Below, piece after piece: positions 7,067-10,348 of a stretch of DNA of 10,348 nt (position 1 is its first letter; the number at the start of each line of letters is the position of its first letter). Source of the stretch: Thalassiosira profunda (taxonomy: Eukaryota > Bacillariophyta > Thalassiosirophyceae > Thalassiosirales > Thalassiosiraceae); the NCBI GenBank assembly GCA_036939355.1, contig JALLAP010002973.1, forward strand, positions 1-10,348. The letters are read 5' to 3'. The notes beneath the pieces were generated by a model. That model saw only the letters and a program-made list of their open reading frames with translations, was not told the origin of the DNA and did no database searches. Position numbers and translations under genes: made by a program.

Positions 7067-7560
7067 GATGAAGGGTAGGTAACGAGGAAGACAGCTGCTC
7101 TTGGGAAGGAAGTGACTCCTTCTCTCTTGAATGCATCCCTGGCGGTGGAAGAGACCACCTATTTCTGCCAGATAGAACATAAACGAAGATCAATGCACAG
7201 CAACGCTCGTCGCCGGCCACTTCTCAACTCTGGCATCATCGCACAATGCAAGAGCTTGTCGTCAGCAGACCCCTCTTTTGCTAGCTACTCATAGCTCTCA
7301 CCAGGCGTGACGGTCGATCACGTGATTTGTTATTACGGAGGTCACGACTCACGACTTCTCATTTCCGCAAGCGGTTGAGCAACCCTCCCCCGCGGGCTCC
7401 TTTACTCGCCGCCGCGGCCCTGCCCCAGGGAGCCCTGTTGACCCGTACACCCGCCCACGAACCGGCCGGAAGTCGGTTGATCAATTGTCGAACCCAGTGG
7501 CGTCGCCTCCGGTTGCAACAGCTGACCTGCTCTCATCATGCATTAGATAATATTGCAATC
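7067..7560. other. Intergenic region: kinesin 3' flank and membrane-protein promoter
   Basis: No gene is recognisable in these 494 bases. The in-frame extension upstream of 7561 has no ATG. The left part holds the kinesin 3' untranslated region. A composite element lies at 7307-7355. A two-codon frame ATG-CAT-TAG at 7538-7546 ends 14 bases before the next start codon and would be a minimal upstream ORF if it is in the mRNA. Confidence 0.55.
7307..7355. promoter_or_regulatory. GTGACGGTC and GATCACGTGA composite with TCACGAC tandem repeat
   Basis: GTGACGGTC (7307-7315) directly abuts GATCACGTGA (7316-7325), which contains CACGTG at 7319-7324. Both words also occur, overlapping each other, at 161-175 before the Rec114-like gene. 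After 16 bases, TCACGAC appears twice in tandem (7342-7355). The cluster lies ~205-255 bp before the next start codon. A shared transcription factor is inferred from the repeated words. Confidence 0.45.
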
Positions 7561-9153
7561 ATGCCGTCAACACCCGTCAGCGAGGGGCAGGGCCCCAGCA
7601 GCGGCGACGGCCCGCCGCACGTGTCCTTCCAAACCGCCGTTACCGTAATCGAGGACGCCGGCGGCGAGACTGGTGGCGAGAAAGGCACTGATAGCACTGC
7701 TGACAACGACAACGACGATGCATCCTCCTCCGCCACCCCCGTTCCGTTGCACCACTCCACCCGCCTCAAGGGCTACATGACCCTCCTCGTCTCGGCCATA
7801 TACAACTACATTGCGGCGCACGACAATCTTTCCGACACCACCGCGGGGGTGATGAGCAACATGTGCATTTATTACGACAATTTGGGCAATTTGGTGGAGA
7901 CGCCCCTGCGCAGCGCGGAGAGGGTCCGCTTCGCCATGGCCACCTCGATGATCACGATCATCGTGACGTGCGCAATCATCTTGGCCCACTTCGACTTCTG
8001 CACATCATTGCGAAAGAGCCTCTGGCCCAAGTGGTAAGAATGGATGGTGCAACAATATTGGCGCTCTCTCTTTGCAGCTCACACGATGCATGCACACACC
8101 AGGTTCGGGCCGCACAGCAAAGTGGAGCTTGGCATCCTGCTCGTCCTCATCATCTTTTGGTTTGTGGCAACGTGGCTCAATACCTCCATCCGGGGACCCG
8201 CCGGAGAGGGAAACGACGCATACAACTTATACTTCAGCTCGTGGCTCTGTTGCTGGGCCACCTTCTGGACGTTGGAGCGATGGTGCACGGCCAGTGGACG
8301 GGCCTCCTTCGAACGTTTCGTGAGATCGTGGCCGAACCGTTGTCCTCTATGGATTGTCACATTCATGATGAGTCTGGCGGATTTCCTCTTTGCACTTGAC
8401 TTGTTTCGACACTGGGAGGACGGAACGAAGTACAGCCCCTACGTGCTCAAGCTCTACAGCGAGGTCGGGCAGGGGGAGTGGACGCTGCTTCTGTTCGTAA
8501 CGTCTGCAACTTTCGTTGTGTCGTTTGGCTGGGTCCTCGCGGAGATCTTCAGGGAAAATCGCACGAATGTGGACAACGTGAAGTCAGCCGTCGAGGTCTA
8601 TGCCGAAGGACTATCCGTGCAGGTGATGACGGTATTCTGGATTGTGACGGTCTGCATTTCTACCATGCCCGGTGGAGCTGCATCGCTTCTAGGGAATCTT
8701 TATTTCACGACGTGGTACACGCTGTTTGCCGTAATTGGAACGCTCATCTGGTGGATCCGAGATTGGCGCAAAGATATCTTGGACGTGATTGACGAGCAGC
8801 AAGAGGAATACGAGGAAGCAAAGCGAACAATAAAGAGGCGAGAGGAGAAAAGGCTGGCAAAGCTGGCGCTAGAACACAACAAAGGGGATGGTGAATCAGA
8901 GGCGAACAGCACTGAAGAAGAGGGCGATGACGATGTTCTGTGCGAGGATGACCTTGTCGAGGACGACATTACTCTTGGATCCGACTTTAACAGGTCGCGG
9001 CTCGACTCGTCTACCACCTCTCTGGGCAGTGGAGCGTTCCCAGACGCATCTCCCGAAGATGCTGGGTATCTGAGTTCGACAAGAAGTTTGTTTGCGTCCG
9101 CAGTCTCTTACTTCTACGCAGACAGTGCAATCGATGAACCTGCGGACCAATAG
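7561..9153 (+). CDS. Seven-pass membrane protein with internal duplication, function unknown
   Basis: The CDS joins 7561-8033 and 8103-9153, giving 507 aa. Start is the only ATG in frame upstream of the fold. Residues 1-~120 are hydrophilic, with a Gly/Asp/Thr-rich first third and no signal peptide. Seven hydrophobic segments follow, near 126-146, 167-185, 199-215, ~237-258, ~286-308, ~332-350 and ~357-378. The second and third segments and the last two form two related units, each a hydrophobic span, a Gly-containing loop, then NLYFSSW (199-205) or NLYFTTW (356-362), and a final span ending in ERW or RDW. The C-terminal ~125 residues are cytosolic-looking: a coiled-coil stretch (DEQQEEYEEAKRTIKRREEK), an acidic block, then Ser-rich sequence. 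I recall similar NLYF-type proteins in stramenopiles but cannot name a family. No transporter or enzyme signature is visible. Confidence 0.8.
8034..8102 (+). other. Intron of membrane-protein gene (69 nt)
   Basis: The donor GTAAGA begins at 8034 and the acceptor CACCAG ends at 8102; codon 158 (Trp) is split after two bases. This choice keeps the frame encoding the membrane spans. A stronger-looking acceptor, CTTTGCAG ending at 8077, lies 25 bases earlier but shifts the frame and would end translation at 8399 with loss of the spans. Confidence 0.85.
8122..8290 (+). repeat. First copy of protein-level internal duplication (approximate limits)
   Basis: This stretch encodes a hydrophobic span (VELGILLVLIIFWFVATWL), a Gly-containing loop, NLYFSSW and a further span ending ERWC. 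It pairs with ~8617-8755, which encodes VQVMTVFWIVTV, a Gly-containing loop, NLYFTTW and a span ending IRDW. The similarity is visible in protein, not DNA, so the duplication is old. Confidence 0.6.
8617..8755 (+). repeat. Second copy of protein-level internal duplication (approximate limits)
   Basis: The counterpart of ~8122-8290, with NLYFTTW at residues 356-362 following a hydrophobic span and the loop MPGGAASLLG. The limits are judged by eye. Confidence 0.6.
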
Positions 9154-9447
9154 GCGTGTAACAATACTGTACTCTGCTTGCCACTGTTTAAGACGAATGG
9201 CGCGTGTTGTCAACAGTGCGTGCTTCCGCGGGCACTGGTAAGATGCGGACGGGATTGTTCTCGTCGGCGGGCCGCCGGTGATGTTGTGATGAGGTCGCAC
9301 GAGATGGTGTGGCGCTGACACATTTCTGATGTTGATTTTTGGAAAAAGATCCAGTCCAATTCACTCCACTGAAGAAAGCTCGCTCGGGCCGGTCTCCAAC
9401 TCAACTTACTTCACTCGGCCGATGCAGTCGGTACCAGAGCTTGCAAG
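9154..9447. other. Intergenic region between the membrane-protein gene and the Lys-rich gene
   Basis: No gene is seen in 294 bases. An inverted repeat CACTGTT (9182-9188) and AACAGTG (9212-9218) with a 23-base loop lies in the 3' flank. CCAAT occurs at 9356-9360, about 90 bases before the next start codon, a plausible but unproven CCAAT box. Confidence 0.45.
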
Positions 9448-10348
9448 ATGAGCGGAAAAGGCGGCGGCGCCGGGGCTGATCCTTTCGGTGAAAGGACCAA
9501 CACCATTGGTAAGCTTTTGAACCCCGCTTGTGTCCTCTCTGCGCCTAGTGTTTTGCTGGACGCATCGTGCTCACGTCTTGTGTGCAGATCACTCCAAACC
9601 TCGTAAGAAAAATAGGCTGAAGTCGAATAGCCGCCCTACCCAGTCGTCTCCAACTGCGCTGGACAAGCTCAGGGCAAGGAATCGTGACAAGTTCCTTGCT
9701 GAAGTCGCGGCCAAGCGAAAGAGGCAGCGAGAGAAGCAAGAAGAGGAGGAAAAGGAGAGGAAGCGTAAGCAATTGGAAGAAGATGAGGCGCGGCGGAAGC
9801 TGGACGAGGGTAAGGCGAAGGGGAAGAGGGGGAAGAAGGGGAAGAAGCGGAAGGATCCTACTGCGGAGAAGGTGAGACAACCCTCCGCTGCTTTACTGAC
9901 TCGCCTTTAGACGTTGTCCTCATCTCTTCTCCGCTTGAAGCAGCAGTCGGCCGCGCCGTCAGCCGAGGCGGAGGCCCAGCTGAAGTCCGCGGTGGCCGAC
10001 TCGGACCACTCCGAGCTCAAGCCGTCGGCGGTGGCGGCCAAGACCCTGGCCGAGCCGTTGGAGCTCGCCTCGGATCCGATCAAGACCCTGGCCGAGCCGT
10101 TGGAGCTCGCCTCGGAGGCGCCCCAGCGGCACAGGAGCCGTCGGATGGCCGTATTGGAGGCGGAGGTAGAGAAGTCCAAGCAACCCTACGATTTGTCTCA
10201 GCCACATGAGCACAATCAGGCCAGAGCGGCCAAGGCAGCCAATGCGGCCGTGGAGCTAGCTGCTTTGAAGGATGCCGAGACTGCCGAGGCCGCTGCCTCC
10301 CGCTCTGTCGGAGTCAAGACCGTCGGGGAAGATCCTCCATCGGTGGAG
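9448..10348 (+). CDS. Lysine-rich coiled-coil protein of unknown function, 3'-incomplete
   Basis: I do not recognise this gene. The likely CDS joins 9448-9508, 9588-9871 and 9944-10348 and stays open to the window edge (250 aa seen). Start is ATG 9448, giving MSGKGGGAGADPFGERTNTI. Exon 2 encodes a basic region (HSKPRKKNRLKSNSRP) with possible nuclear-localisation character, then ALDKLRARNRDKFLAEVAAKRKR and a long Glu/Lys/Arg helix ending in a lysine-rich block. Exon 3 changes to an Ala/Glu-rich sequence with two copies of a 14-residue unit (KTLAEPLELAS plus three). No enzyme motif, signal peptide or membrane span is seen. Composition suggests a mostly helical or disordered nuclear or RNA-associated protein, but that is guesswork. 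Exon 3 could instead begin at 9941 or 9911; all three keep the frame. The true C-terminus lies outside the window. Confidence 0.65.
9509..9587 (+). other. Intron 1 of Lys-rich gene (79 nt)
   Basis: The donor GTAAGC begins at 9509, after the first base of a codon, and the acceptor TGTGCAG ends at 9587. Joining the ends gives TNTIDHSKPRKK and opens the frame through exon 2. Without splicing, the first frame ends within a few codons (TGA at 9517-9519). Confidence 0.8.
9872..9943 (+). other. Intron 2 of Lys-rich gene (72 or 69 nt, NAGNAG acceptor)
   Basis: The donor AAG|GTGAGA is at 9872, phase 0, and an in-frame TAG sits at 9908-9910. After a pyrimidine-rich tract come AAG (ending 9940) and CAG (ending 9943) side by side, so the product may include or omit one Gln. 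An earlier TTTAG ends at 9910 and would give a 39-nt intron and ten extra residues. The 69-72 nt choices match the sizes of the other introns. Confidence 0.7.
10039..10116 (+). repeat. 42-nt tandem repeat in coding sequence
   Basis: Thirty-six identical bases at 10039-10074 recur at 10081-10116, a period of 42 nt. Each copy encodes KTLAEPLELAS followed by Asp or Glu, so the unit is 14 residues and keeps the frame. The near identity at DNA level points to a recent duplication by slippage or unequal exchange. Confidence 0.9.

Noticed and set aside
5237..7180. A 647-codon minus-strand open frame opposite the kinesin
   Set aside because: It is the antisense shadow of a GC-rich coding region. Its product is repetitive in Leu, Arg and His with no domain, and the + strand has unmistakable kinesin motifs.
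7327..7560. N-terminal extension of the membrane protein
   Set aside because: The frame is open but contains no ATG, and it overlaps promoter-like repeats.
1..10348. Functional gene cluster, mobile element, CRISPR, tRNA or rRNA
   Set aside because: No terminal repeats, transposase, integrase, repeat-spacer array or RNA-gene signatures were seen, and the six genes belong to unrelated processes.

Overview
The window is nuclear DNA from a compact, GC-rich microbial eukaryote. Four of the six genes read as uninterrupted or two-exon frames, and all visible introns are short GT-AG introns of about 69-97 nt. There are no ribosome-binding sites, operons, tRNA/rRNA genes, CRISPR arrays or mobile elements. 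The products (TFIIE-alpha, a kinesin-6 motor, a Rec114-like meiotic protein) are eukaryotic nuclear or cytoskeletal proteins. A multi-pass membrane protein with two 'NLYF(S/T)(S/T)W' segments resembles, from memory only, families seen in stramenopiles. That is weak evidence for lineage.

Layout: (1) 245-1177 (+), a PH-fold protein whose C-terminal helix matches the Rec114/MEI4-binding signature. (2) 1261-2031 (-), an unrecognised 256-aa protein, convergent with gene 1 (83 bp gap) and divergent from gene 3 (190 bp shared promoter). (3) 2222-3794 (+), TFIIE-alpha in two exons. (4) About 4103 or 4257-7066 (+), a kinesin-6 (KIF20/MKLP2-like) motor with coiled coil and a basic tail rich in Ser-Pro, in two main exons; its exact N-terminus is unresolved. 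(5) 7561-9153 (+), a seven-pass membrane protein with an internal duplication, in two exons. (6) 9448 to the window edge (+), a lysine-rich charged protein of unknown function in at least three exons, incomplete at the 3' end.

The genes do not form an obvious pathway: meiotic break formation, general transcription, cytokinesis and an unknown membrane function sit side by side, as is usual in a dense eukaryotic genome. The clearest shared signal is regulatory. The flanks upstream of genes 1, 4 and 5 carry CACGTG boxes with neighbouring GTGAC elements, and genes 1 and 5 share two identical 9-10 bp words. I found no convincing undescribed multi-gene system. The best leads are the Rec114-like gene, the expanded zinc knuckle in TFIIE-alpha, the duplicated membrane protein and the kinesin N-terminal frame conflict.
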